Shown in pieces: positions 11,965 to 19,527 of a DNA stretch of 39,167 nucleotides (the stretch's first letter is position 1; every line of letters begins with the position of its first letter). Source of the stretch: Gammaproteobacteria bacterium (GTDB taxonomy: Bacteria > Pseudomonadota > Gammaproteobacteria > Steroidobacterales > Steroidobacteraceae); assembly GCA_025357835.1 (NCBI GenBank), contig JANYLM010000033.1, positions 1-39,167 of the forward strand, in the 5' to 3' direction. The translations under genes and the position numbers were made by a program. The notes below the pieces were generated by a model. It saw only the letters and a list, made by a program, of their open reading frames with translations. It was not told the DNA's origin and did not search any database.

Positions 11965-14028
11965 CTAGTGACGATCGCCCGACATCGTCACATCCTCGGG
12001 AGCATTCACGAAATACCCCTGGATGAATTCGATGCCAAGTTGCCACAGCACGGCCATGGTGTTGGCGTCTTCGACGCGTTCGGCAACCGTCTCTATGCCT
12101 CGGCGTTTCGCGGCTTCGACGAGGCCCTTCACACGCTGCTGCTGGATCTGATTCGTCGACAGCCCCTGCATCAGCGAGCCGTCGACCTTGATGAAATTCA
12201 TGTCAAGGTCGGCCAGCAGCTTCAAAGGATCGCGGCCGGTGCCGAAGTGCTCCAGAGCAAATCGAAAACCGAGCTTGCGTAGATTCTCCGCCAGTTCCTT
12301 GGTCTGCCGCACGTACTGATTGGCGAGATCCTCGGTTACCTGGATACAGATCCGTTTCGCTTCGATTTTGAGCGACTTGAGCTGGGTGTCGAGCCACGCC
12401 AGCAAGGTCTTGTCGAGCACCGTATCCTTCGATATGCGCACGAAAATGCAGGTGGCCTTGCGGTTGGCGGCGAAGGACATGGACGCGCCGATCACCCAGC
12501 GATCGATGTTCTTCATCAAGTCGTTTCGTTCGGCAGCCGCGATGAATTCCGCGGGCAGAACTTCATTTCCTTGCTCGTCCAGCATGCGCACCAGGACGTC
12601 GAACATGCCCTTATCTTCGCCGAGTAGGCTGGCGACGGGCTGTTGCACCAGACGGAAGCGATTCTCCATCAGCGCGCTCTTGATGTGCTTGACCCAGATT
12701 TTGTCGTAGGCCTGCACGCGGGTGTCAGTGTCGGACTTGTCGACGGCGTACATTTGATTGCCGCCCAGTTCCCGTCCGCGACGGGTGGCATTGACGGCAT
12801 CGGTGATGGCCGCTCCAACGTCGGGATTGGTCGACGGCAACAGTCCCAAGCCCACGGTCACTGTGGCCGACAGGGTCTTATCCTCGATCGCAAACATATG
12901 ATCGTTGACGCGCTTGACGACATTCTCGGCCCAGGTCTCCACGTCGCGAGCCGTGCCGCGTTCCAGCAAGATCAAGAAGCCGTTGCCGCCGAAGCGGCCG
13001 CATACATCGGTGGGGGTCAGTTGCGTGCGCAGCAGCTCGGCGAGCTGCGCCATGAAATCTTCGCTCGCGAGCACGCCAATGGCATTCTGGATTTCAATGA
13101 ACCGGTCCGGCTTGATGTGGGCGAATTGGCGTACGCCGCCCTTCATGCCGAGTGCGCAGCGCTCGCGGACGGCTGCGATCAAGTACCTCTGCTGCAGAAA
13201 GCGCGTCGAGGCGTCGTTCTTGACCGCATCGGCGAGCTGAACCTCAAGGTCGTGGTCCTTCTTGTGCATGGCCGAGATGGCGATGCGTATTGCAGGCTCA
13301 TTTTCGTAGTCGGCCTTGGTCAGCAGCAATTCGAGCGCCAAGCTGGATCCGTCCGACAGCAGCGCCTGCACCCTCAGGCCATGACCCGACCACTTGCCCT
13401 GTAAGCAGGCCACCAGCGCGCCTTTGAGAGCGGGATGCGTCTCCTGCTCAAATAGATCCATCAGAGGCATGCCGGTGAGCGCATCGTCGCCCGGGTAGCC
13501 AAAGAGCTCCAGCCAGGCGCGGTTCGCATCGACGATAATTCCTTCCTGCACATGCGTGATAGCGTCGGCCGAGCCTTCGAGAAAATTCTGCAGCTGCTCG
13601 CGATATTCGCGAGCCGAGGACAGGGTAGTCGAGAGCGCGCGTTCCAGACGATAGGCGCGCAGTTCGCGGGTCGCCACCGATTGTAGGCGGCTGCGGTTGC
13701 CCAGAGTCACCACGTCCTGCGCGCCTAGGCGCATGGCCTCGGCGATGGCGGCCTCATCGACTTGCTCGCGCATGATCAACACGGGCATTCCGGGTGCGCT
13801 GGCCTGCTTGACCTTCATGAGCGCGCCCAGGTCGATGCCGAGTTCTTCGATGAACGCGATCAGCATTTCGGGATTGATCTGCGTCAGGGCGTCGCCGAGG
13901 TCGCGGGCGTCCGGCAGCCACGTGCAATGCACCGGGTGGCCGGCCTTGCGTAGCGTGCTATTGATCGCCTCGACGTGGTCCTGCGACTTCGTCATGACGA
14001 TCATTGGAACGGCTCCCTGTTCGGTCAC
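11965..14028 (-). CDS. FimX-like c-di-GMP receptor: pseudo-receiver, PAS, degenerate GGDEF and EAL domains
   Basis: The 687-residue cytoplasmic protein has the order receiver-like (about 8-125), PAS (about 145-255), GGDEF (about 285-430), EAL (about 445-680), the same order and length as Pseudomonas FimX, which promotes type IV pilus assembly as a c-di-GMP receptor. The receiver lacks a phosphoacceptor Asp after the third strand (MLIAFIEE). The GGDEF motif is GGNGF (347-351), so cyclase activity is not expected. The EAL motif is replaced by FDVLVR (476-481), the DDFGTG loop by EHFGTG (593-598) and the ExTE motif by QVTE, so phosphodiesterase activity is also not expected; ligand binding could persist. 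The start is GTG 14028 with an AGAGGA Shine-Dalgarno. A fimV gene occurs 6.6 kb downstream, consistent with a twitching motility role. Calling it orthologous to fimX is inference from architecture. Confidence 0.85.
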   Translation of the reverse strand: MTEQGAVPMIVMTKSQDHVEAINSTLRKAGHPVHCTWLPDARDLGDALTQINPEMLIAFIEELGIDLGALMKVKQASAPGMPVLIMREQVDEAAIAEAMRLGAQDVVTLGNRSRLQSVATRELRAYRLERALSTTLSSAREYREQLQNFLEGSADAITHVQEGIIVDANRAWLELFGYPGDDALTGMPLMDLFEQETHPALKGALVACLQGKWSGHGLRVQALLSDGSSLALELLLTKADYENEPAIRIAISAMHKKDHDLEVQLADAVKNDASTRFLQQRYLIAAVRERCALGMKGGVRQFAHIKPDRFIEIQNAIGVLASEDFMAQLAELLRTQLTPTDVCGRFGGNGFLILLERGTARDVETWAENVVKRVNDHMFAIEDKTLSATVTVGLGLLPSTNPDVGAAITDAVNATRRGRELGGNQMYAVDKSDTDTRVQAYDKIWVKHIKSALMENRFRLVQQPVASLLGEDKGMFDVLVRMLDEQGNEVLPAEFIAAAERNDLMKNIDRWVIGASMSFAANRKATCIFVRISKDTVLDKTLLAWLDTQLKSLKIEAKRICIQVTEDLANQYVRQTKELAENLRKLGFRFALEHFGTGRDPLKLLADLDMNFIKVDGSLMQGLSTNQIQQQRVKGLVEAAKRRGIETVAERVEDANTMAVLWQLGIEFIQGYFVNAPEDVTMSGDRH

Positions 14029-14094
14029 GGCTCAATCCTCTCAAAACGGGACCGAAGTGTAACACCAGGGATTTATTGAATCTGGGACCGGCGT

Positions 14095-14168
14095 CAACCC
14101 CTGGGGCGGCCGAGGGCTGACCCAGGGGCCCGCGAAATGGCCAGGAATTGGCTTTAGGTCAGGGGTTG
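14095..14168. repeat. CAGGGG inverted-repeat cluster between divergent fimX-like gene and efp
   Basis: CAACCCCTG (14095-14103) is the exact complement of CAGGGGTTG (14160-14168). Between them, CCCAGGGG (14121-14128) also pairs perfectly with CCCCTGGG (14098-14105). The core CAGGGG therefore occurs three times in 74 bp of a 177 bp divergent regulatory region. It may be an operator or a mutually exclusive hairpin; nothing identifies the protein that would bind. Confidence 0.5.
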
Positions 14169-14178
14169 CGGCTATCAT
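14148..14178 (+). promoter_or_regulatory. Candidate sigma70 promoter of efp
   Basis: TTGGCT (14148-14153) and TATCAT (14173-14178) are reasonable -35 and -10 hexamers, although the 19-base spacer is long. It lies 28 bases before the efp ATG, and the second CAGGGGTTG copy falls inside the spacer, where a bound protein could interfere. Confidence 0.35.
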
Positions 14179-14205
14179 ACGCGCCCTTCAAGTCCGAGGC
14201 CTTCG

Positions 14206-14775
14206 ATGGCGAACTACAGCACGAACGAATTCAAGTCCGGTCTTAAGATTCTGATCGACGGTGACCCTTACGCCATCGTCGAGAACGAAATGGTCAAGCC
14301 GGGTAAGGGTCAGGCTTTCAATCGCGTGCGGGTGCGGAACCTGAAAACAGGCCGAACCATCGAGCGCACCTGGAAGTCCGGGGATACGGTGGAAGCGGCC
14401 GACGTGGTCGATACGGATATGCAGTACCTATACCGGGAAGGGGATTTTTTCAACTTCATGGTGCCTGAGACGTACGAACAGCTCACGGCATCCAAGGAAG
14501 CGGTGGGCGATGGCGCCCAGTGGCTGAAAGACGGCACGGTTTGCGTAGTTACTCTGTGGAATGGCGTGCCGCTGCAAGTGACCCCGCCGGCGCACATGGA
14601 ACTCAAAGTCATAGAGACCGATCCGGGCGTCCGCGGGGATACAGCGACCGGTGGTTCCAAACCCGCCAAGCTGGAAACCGGCGCGATGGTGCGAGTGCCG
14701 CTGTTCATCAACGAAGGCGAGATTCTGCGCATCGACACTCGCACGGGCGAGTACCTGTCGCGCGGCAAGAGCTAA
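14206..14775 (+). CDS. efp: Elongation factor P
   Basis: EF-P binds ribosomes stalled on consecutive prolines and promotes peptide bond formation. The 189-residue protein has the three beta-barrel domains of the family. The modification loop VKPGKGQAF places the target Lys at position 34, exactly as in E. coli, where EpmA adds beta-lysine. The C-terminal OB fold ends with [16 protein letters not shown] at 14196-14199 supplies the Shine-Dalgarno. The gene converges on epmA, whose product is its modifying enzyme, with about 66 bp and a short hairpin between. Lys34 together with the epmA neighbour indicates beta-lysylation rather than rhamnosylation (which uses Arg32) or an unmodified type. Confidence 0.97.
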   Translation: MANYSTNEFKSGLKILIDGDPYAIVENEMVKPGKGQAFNRVRVRNLKTGRTIERTWKSGDTVEAADVVDTDMQYLYREGDFFNFMVPETYEQLTASKEAVGDGAQWLKDGTVCVVTLWNGVPLQVTPPAHMELKVIETDPGVRGDTATGGSKPAKLETGAMVRVPLFINEGEILRIDTRTGEYLSRGKS

Positions 14776-14787
14776 TCCCAGCGTAAC

Positions 14788-14806
14788 CACCCCTCTGTGG
14801 GTGTTT
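14788..14806. terminator. Weak terminator-like hairpin between convergent efp and epmA
   Basis: CACCC (14788-14792) pairs with GGGTG (14799-14803) over a 6-base loop and is followed by TTT. The stem is short, so efficiency is uncertain. Confidence 0.35.
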
Positions 14807-14841
14807 CCCGCGTCGAACCAGCGGCACTAGCTCGACAGCGG

Positions 14842-15807
14842 TCAGGCGTTATCGACGGTGAAGGCCATGGCGTCGGCTAGTTGCGGCGCTCCCAAGGCAA
14901 TTGCGACTAGGCGATCGAAGCCCAGGGCGACTCCGGCGCAATCCGGCATGCCTGCCGCCAGCGCCGCCAGCAAATTTTCATCCAGCGGCGGCTCTGCTTG
15001 ACCGCGCGCGCGCCGCAGGTCGAGATCATGATTGAAGCGCGCGCGCTGCTCACCACCATTTACCAGTTCATGAAAGCCGTTCGCGAGTTCGACGCCGTTC
15101 ACGTACAGCTCGAAGCGTGCCGCGATCAGCGGCAGCCCCGGTTTCAATCGGGCCAGCGCAGCCTGGGAGGCGGGATAGTCGCAGATAAAGCAGGGCCGCT
15201 CGAATCCTAGCCGGGGGCCGACGATCAGGCCCATCAATAGGTCGAGCTTGGCGTCGCGGTCGAGTTCGGCATGACAGAGGACTCCATGGCGCCGGGCCGC
15301 CTCGGTCAGATCGGCGTGGCTTGAGCTATGCGCATCGACACTGGCATGGCGCAATATGGCGGCCGAGTAGCTCAGTCGTTCGGCCGGCTCGAGTCGGCGC
15401 GAGGGCGCCAGCAGGCGGCCGACCAGTGCCTCGACCTCGGTCATCAGGGCCGAGTCGTCGAACCCCTGGCGGTACCACTCGATGAGCGTAAACTCCGGGT
15501 TGTGCCAGCGGCCGCGTTGTTCGTCGCGAAATACCTTGCATATCTGGTAGATATCGCCGCTGCCCGCCGCGAGCAGGCGTTTCATGGCGTATTCAGGCGA
15601 GGTGCAAAGATAGAGGGGCGCCGGCACGCCGGCGACTCGAGTCGCCAACGATTCGATCTGCGGATCGCTCACGGCGGCGGCGCTGAGAATCGGTGTTTCC
15701 ACTTCGAGCAGGCCGCGCTCGGCGAAGAATCCGCGCGCAGCGGCCAACATCGCGGCGCGGCGTTGCAGAGCGCCGAAGGTCGCCGTCGGGCGCCATGCCT
15801 TGCTCAT
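14842..15807 (-). CDS. epmA: EF-P--(R)-beta-lysine ligase
   Basis: This is a LysRS paralogue without an anticodon-binding domain that activates (R)-beta-lysine with ATP and transfers it to EF-P Lys34. The 321-residue product matches the family length (about 325). It contains class II synthetase motifs: motif 1 (LLEVETPILS), the lysine-pocket LYLCTSPEYAMKRLLAAG, motif 2 (ICKVFRDEQRGRWHNPEFTLIEWY), ELANGFHEL and motif 3 (GVALGFDRLVAIALGA). The frame runs 51 codons upstream into psd, but the ATG at 15805-15807 starts the family sequence and leaves 19 bases after the psd stop. A GTG directly before the ATG is an alternative. It is third in a sco-psd-epmA operon. EpmB, which supplies beta-lysine, is not in this window. 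Confidence 0.93.
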   Translation of the reverse strand: MSKAWRPTATFGALQRRAAMLAAARGFFAERGLLEVETPILSAAAVSDPQIESLATRVAGVPAPLYLCTSPEYAMKRLLAAGSGDIYQICKVFRDEQRGRWHNPEFTLIEWYRQGFDDSALMTEVEALVGRLLAPSRRLEPAERLSYSAAILRHASVDAHSSSHADLTEAARRHGVLCHAELDRDAKLDLLMGLIVGPRLGFERPCFICDYPASQAALARLKPGLPLIAARFELYVNGVELANGFHELVNGGEQRARFNHDLDLRRARGQAEPPLDENLLAALAAGMPDCAGVALGFDRLVAIALGAPQLADAMAFTVDNA

Positions 15808-15826
15808 CACATGACCACCGTTTCGA

Positions 15827-16723
15827 TCATTGCAGCATGCCCAGCGACTGCCCCAACCGCACCAGGCTGCCGGCCCGCACCCGCGGCTGCCAGTGCGCGC
15901 GATTCGGCTCGAATAGCAAGATGACGGTCGAGCCCATATTGAAGCGGCCGAGTTCCGCACCCTTCGCCAGCGTCGTCGGCGGGCCCGGCACCTTCGTGAG
16001 CCTGCGCCGCGCCGCCGGCGTGATATCGCCTGCCCATACGGTGGCCATGCTGCCGACGTTCAGCGCTCCTACGAGCACCAGGGCGAACTGACCGTAGGCC
16101 GTCTCAAACAGGGTCAAAACACGTTCATTGCGCGCGAACAAGCCGGGGACATGCTGCGCCGTCACGGCATTGACGCTGAACAGGCGGCCGGGAACGTACA
16201 CGGTCTCCCGCAGCTCGCCGTGAAGCGGCATGTGGACCCGGTGATAGTTGAAAGGCGCGAGGTAAATCGTCGCGAAGGAGCCGCCTTCGAAACGGCTTGC
16301 CCAGGGTTGCGCGGCGAGCAGATCCGCCAATCGATAGTAACGACCCTTGGCCTGCAGCAGCCGGCCGTCATCGATCATTCCCGCTTCACTGACGCAGCCG
16401 TCGACCGGGCTCGCGATGGCAGCGGCGTCGCTCGCGACGGGGCGCGCGCCAGGCTTGAGCGCGCGGGTAAAGAATTCGTTGAAGCTGCCGTAGCGATACG
16501 GATCGCTTTCGGCGGCTTCGCTCATGTCGACGCGGTAGAGTTTTAGAAAGCCTCGTATGATCAAGTTCTTGAACCATGCAGTGCGCACTCGAGTCGCCGC
16601 CAGCACCAGCCGGGAGAGCCCGTGCTGCGGGATTACGTATTGAAACCAGATGAACAGCCTGCCGCCCAAGCCGCCGCTCGTGCCGCCACCGCGACGGTTC
16701 GCGTCCGCGCCGTCAACACTCAT
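15827..16723 (-). CDS. psd: Phosphatidylserine decarboxylase proenzyme
   Basis: This inner-membrane-associated enzyme converts phosphatidylserine to phosphatidylethanolamine using a pyruvoyl group made by self-cleavage. The 298-residue protein shows NEFFTRALKPGARP, the charge-relay Asp108 in SPVDG, the histidine motif FNYHRVHMPLHG, SVNAVTAQ and the self-cleavage motif MGST (263-266), giving cleavage between Gly264 and Ser265. The more common form is LGST; FNMGSTV is a known variant. The N-terminal about 20 residues are Gly-rich. The ATG overlaps the TGA of the upstream sco gene (ATGA, 16720-16723), pointing to translational coupling. In E. coli psd lies by other genes (epmA nearby), so the psd-epmA neighbourhood is a conserved association. 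Confidence 0.95.
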   Translation of the reverse strand: MSVDGADANRRGGGTSGGLGGRLFIWFQYVIPQHGLSRLVLAATRVRTAWFKNLIIRGFLKLYRVDMSEAAESDPYRYGSFNEFFTRALKPGARPVASDAAAIASPVDGCVSEAGMIDDGRLLQAKGRYYRLADLLAAQPWASRFEGGSFATIYLAPFNYHRVHMPLHGELRETVYVPGRLFSVNAVTAQHVPGLFARNERVLTLFETAYGQFALVLVGALNVGSMATVWAGDITPAARRRLTKVPGPPTTLAKGAELGRFNMGSTVILLFEPNRAHWQPRVRAGSLVRLGQSLGMLQ

Positions 16724-17367
16724 GAGCGCGCGCTCCGATTGCCAGCGGCGGCAACCACGCGCTGGAAATCACTCTGCAAGGCAGCCACGCTGAACGGGCC
16801 GGTCAGAATCGCAGCGATCCGTCCGTCGGGGTTGAGCACAAAGAGGGCGCCGGTGTGATCGACGGTGTAATTGCCGTCGGATGTCGGCTGGATGATTACG
16901 CCGACCCCCAGTTTCTTCGCCACCGCCTCGATGCTGGGCTGATCGGCGGCCGTGAGGCCGATGAAGTCGGGATCGAAATACGGCACGTACAGTGCCAATT
17001 GCGCGGGCGTGTCCCGTTTTGCATCCACCGACACGAAGATTACTTGCGGCAGCACCGTGGATTTGGCCGCGCGCAGGCGCTTTTGCATCGCGGCCAGGGT
17101 GGTGAGCGTCGTCGGGCAGAAATCCGGGCAATTCGTGTAGCCGAAAAAGAGCAGGGACCAGTGACCGCGTAGTTTGGCCGCGCCAAATGTCTGACCGCGC
17201 TGGTCGATCAGGCTAAAATCCGGCAGTTCGCGGCTGGGGGTGAGGTAGGTTCCCGTGGTCAATTCCACCGCGGCCGTGCCATGGCGCCACCAATTTGAGG
17301 CCGCGACGCCCACGATGGCGACGATACAGACGAGTGCAAAGGACAGGAATTTCATTTGAGCTGACAT
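16720..17367 (-). CDS. SCO1/SenC family copper-binding protein
   Basis: This is a thioredoxin-fold, membrane-anchored periplasmic protein that delivers copper to, or keeps thiols reduced in, cytochrome oxidase or related centres. The 215-residue protein has an N-terminal membrane anchor (about 7-24). The copper site is complete: Cys80 and Cys84 in TNCPDFCPTTL and His171 in VDHTGALFVL. LPDFSLIDQRGQTF and FVSVDAKRDTPAQLALY are typical Sco segments. The ATG at 17365-17367 shares the tetranucleotide CATG with the divergent prmB start; ATG 17353-17355 (MKFLSF) is an alternative. It overlaps psd by ATGA. No cytochrome oxidase or heme genes are nearby, so the target cannot be read from context. Confidence 0.92.
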   Translation of the reverse strand: MSAQMKFLSFALVCIVAIVGVAASNWWRHGTAAVELTTGTYLTPSRELPDFSLIDQRGQTFGAAKLRGHWSLLFFGYTNCPDFCPTTLTTLAAMQKRLRAAKSTVLPQVIFVSVDAKRDTPAQLALYVPYFDPDFIGLTAADQPSIEAVAKKLGVGVIIQPTSDGNYTVDHTGALFVLNPDGRIAAILTGPFSVAALQSDFQRVVAAAGNRSARS

Positions 17368-18388
17368 GCGACGATTATCCCACACAGCCGCCAAAACCGG
17401 CGCCGGTACGCGTCGCGCCGCGGCTAAGGCAGGCGCCCGCACGCGCCCTGCCGCGACCAAAGCCGGCGCCCCGGCGCGCCACCGCGACCACGAGATCGCG
17501 GTCGATTCGCGTGAAACGGTGGGCGCCGCCATCGAGCGCTGCGCGTGCGCGCTGCGCCGCGCACGCGTTCACTTCGGTCACGGCACCGACAATGCACGGG
17601 ACGAGGCCGCCGAGCTGGTGTTCTTCGCGGCGGGCATCAGGCATGAATTGGGCAGAAGCGCCTATTCCAAAAAGCTGGCGGCACGCCAGGTCGACCTTAT
17701 CGACGGGCTTCTGGAACGGCGAAGCGTCGAACGCCTGCCGCTGGCCTATCTGACGCATCGAGCTTTCTTCGCCGGCCTCGAACTGTATGTGGATGAGCGG
17801 GTTCTGGTGCCGCGGTCGCCGATCGCCGAACTGGCTCTGCAGCGCTTTCAGCCTTGGGTGACTGCGCGTCGCGTGCGCCGGATTCTGGACATCGGGACAG
17901 GCTCGGGCGCGATCGCAGCGGCATGCGCCATGGCGTTTCCCAGGGGACGAGTGGACGCAGTCGACGTGTCCGCAGCCGCACTCCAGGTGGCGCGCCGTAA
18001 TGTCCGCCGTCTAGGCCTGGAGAAACGCGTCCGAGTACTGCTATCCAATTATTTCGACGCCGTTAAGGGCTGCCGATACGATATCATCGTGAGCAATCCG
18101 CCCTATGTCGGGCGGGCGGAAATCGCCAAGCTGCCGCGAGAGTATAGGCATGAACCGCGAATCGGTCTTGCCTCGGGCGCCGATGGCCTTGACTCGGTGC
18201 GAGCGATTTTCGCTGCGGCGCGACGGCACCTTGAGCCTGACGGCATCTTGGTGGTGGAAGTCGGCAACACCGAAGACACGCTGATGCGCGTCTTTCCAAA
18301 GCTGCCCTTTATCTGGCCGGAGATAGCGATGGGCGGCGGCGGGGTATTCCTGCTGCGGGCAAGGGATTTGGACGCGGCGCGCGACTGA
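17366..18388 (+). CDS. prmB: Ribosomal protein uL3 glutamine N5-methyltransferase
   Basis: This SAM-dependent enzyme methylates a glutamine of ribosomal protein L3 during 50S assembly. Family features are HFGHGTDNARDEA (69-81), LPLAYLTHRAFFAGLELYVDERVLVPRSPI, the SAM loop LDIGTGSG (174-181), VDAVDVS and the catalytic NPPY (244-247), followed by EYRHEPRIGLASGADGLDS, which is diagnostic of PrmB rather than PrmC. At 340 residues it is about 30 longer than E. coli PrmB. The extra length is an N-terminal Ala/Lys/Arg/Thr tract of three imperfect repeats (residues 8-39). No ATG, GTG or TTG lies between codon 1 and a GTG at codon 52 (17519), which would cut into the helical domain, so the repeat tract is probably translated. 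aroC follows, as in E. coli. Confidence 0.93.
   Translation: MRRLSHTAAKTGAGTRRAAAKAGARTRPAATKAGAPARHRDHEIAVDSRETVGAAIERCACALRRARVHFGHGTDNARDEAAELVFFAAGIRHELGRSAYSKKLAARQVDLIDGLLERRSVERLPLAYLTHRAFFAGLELYVDERVLVPRSPIAELALQRFQPWVTARRVRRILDIGTGSGAIAAACAMAFPRGRVDAVDVSAAALQVARRNVRRLGLEKRVRVLLSNYFDAVKGCRYDIIVSNPPYVGRAEIAKLPREYRHEPRIGLASGADGLDSVRAIFAAARRHLEPDGILVVEVGNTEDTLMRVFPKLPFIWPEIAMGGGGVFLLRARDLDAARD
17387..17482 (+). repeat. Three imperfect 30-33 bp tandem repeats in the start of prmB
   Basis: The units encode AAKTGAGTRR, AAAKAGARTRP and AATKAGAPARH (17387-17416, 17417-17449, 17450-17482). The product is strongly basic, Ala-rich and histone-H1-like. The DNA units differ at many third positions, so the array is not a recent duplication. 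Confidence 0.75.
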
Positions 18389-18414
18389 GGACATTGGAAA
18401 TGGAGAACTAGCAC

Positions 18415-19527
18415 TTGGCGGGCAATACATTCGGCCGGGTTTTCACGGTGACGAGTTTCGGGGAGAGCCATGGCCCGGCGCTCGGTTGCGTCGTGGACGG
18501 CTGCCCGCCCGGCTTAGCCCTGAGCGAGTCGGACTTGCAAACCGATGTTGAGCGCCGTCGCCCGGGCACATCTCAGTACACCAGCCAGCGTAGAGAGCCC
18601 GATACGGTGCGCATACTGTCTGGCGTGTTCGAGGGCAAAACCACCGGCACGCCGATCGGCCTGCTGGTCGCCAACGAAGATCAGCGTTCGCGCGACTACG
18701 AGAAGATCAAGGATCGCTTCCGTCCGGGACATGCGGACTACACCTACCAGCAAAAGTATGGTTTCCGCGATTATCGCGGCGGCGGACGTTCCTCGGCGCG
18801 CGAGACCGTCATGCGTGTGGCGGCGGGAGCCATTGCGCGTAAGTATTTGCGCGAGCGGCTGCAGGTCGGTATTTACGGATATCTGGCGCAGATGGGTCCC
18901 ATGGTGCTGCAGCCGGTGGATCCGGCCAGCGCCTACGAGAATCCATTTTTTTGTCCGGACCCGAGCCGCATCAAGGAACTCGAGGATTTCATCTGGCACA
19001 TTCGCGAGGCGGGAGACTCCATCGGTGCACGGGTGACGGTGATCGCCCAGGGCGTACCTCCGGGTTGGGGTGAACCCGTGTTCGAGCGGCTCGACGCGGA
19101 CCTGGCCAGCGCCATGATGGGCATCAACGCCGTGAAGGGCGTGGAGATCGGAGCGGGATTTCGCGCGGTGGAGCAACGCGGCTCGGAACATCGCGACGCT
19201 CTTACCCCGCAGGGTTTCAAGAGTAACCATGCCGGCGGCGTGCTCGGCGGTATTTCCTCGGGCCAGGATATCGTGGTGAGCCTTGCGTTGAAGCCGACCT
19301 CGAGCATCACACTGCCCGGCGAGACCATCGACATTCACGGCAAGTCCACCGAGGTGGTCACTACCGGGAGGCACGACCCTTGCGTCGGCATCCGTGCTAC
19401 GCCCATCGCCGAGGCGATGCTGGCGCTGGTACTGATGGATCACTATCTGCGGTTTCGCGCTCAGTGCGGCGAGGTGGTGAGCGCCACCCCGGTCATCACG
19501 CATCGATCGGGAAGACGTCAATCATGA
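18415..19527 (+). CDS. aroC: Chorismate synthase
   Basis: This is the last shikimate-pathway step: anti-1,4-elimination of phosphate from 5-enolpyruvylshikimate 3-phosphate, needing reduced FMN. The 370-residue protein carries the signatures [12 protein letters not shown] (13-24), [38 protein letters not shown] and [18 protein letters not shown]. The start is TTG at 18415 with GGAG at 18402-18405; it gives the conserved N-terminus [19 protein letters not shown], so no ATG is missing. It sits 26 bases after prmB. Its TGA overlaps the ATG of the usg-like gene (19524-19527), so these two are probably translated in a coupled way. Confidence 0.97.
   Translation: MAGNTFGRVFTVTSFGESHGPALGCVVDGCPPGLALSESDLQTDVERRRPGTSQYTSQRREPDTVRILSGVFEGKTTGTPIGLLVANEDQRSRDYEKIKDRFRPGHADYTYQQKYGFRDYRGGGRSSARETVMRVAAGAIARKYLRERLQVGIYGYLAQMGPMVLQPVDPASAYENPFFCPDPSRIKELEDFIWHIREAGDSIGARVTVIAQGVPPGWGEPVFERLDADLASAMMGINAVKGVEIGAGFRAVEQRGSEHRDALTPQGFKSNHAGGVLGGISSGQDIVVSLALKPTSSITLPGETIDIHGKSTEVVTTGRHDPCVGIRATPIAEAMLALVLMDHYLRFRAQCGEVVSATPVITHRSGRRQS

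Noticed and set aside
15808..15960. N-terminal extension of epmA
   Set aside because: These 51 codons lie in psd in another frame and are Cys/Trp/Arg-rich; the EpmA family starts at 15807.
17368..17532. Upstream extension of sco
   Set aside because: An Ala/Arg/Val-rich antisense reading of the prmB repeat tract; the Sco membrane anchor starts at 17367.
18514..19521. 335-codon minus-strand ORF opposite aroC
   Set aside because: Runs antisense across the conserved chorismate synthase; His/Arg/Ala-rich and family-free.
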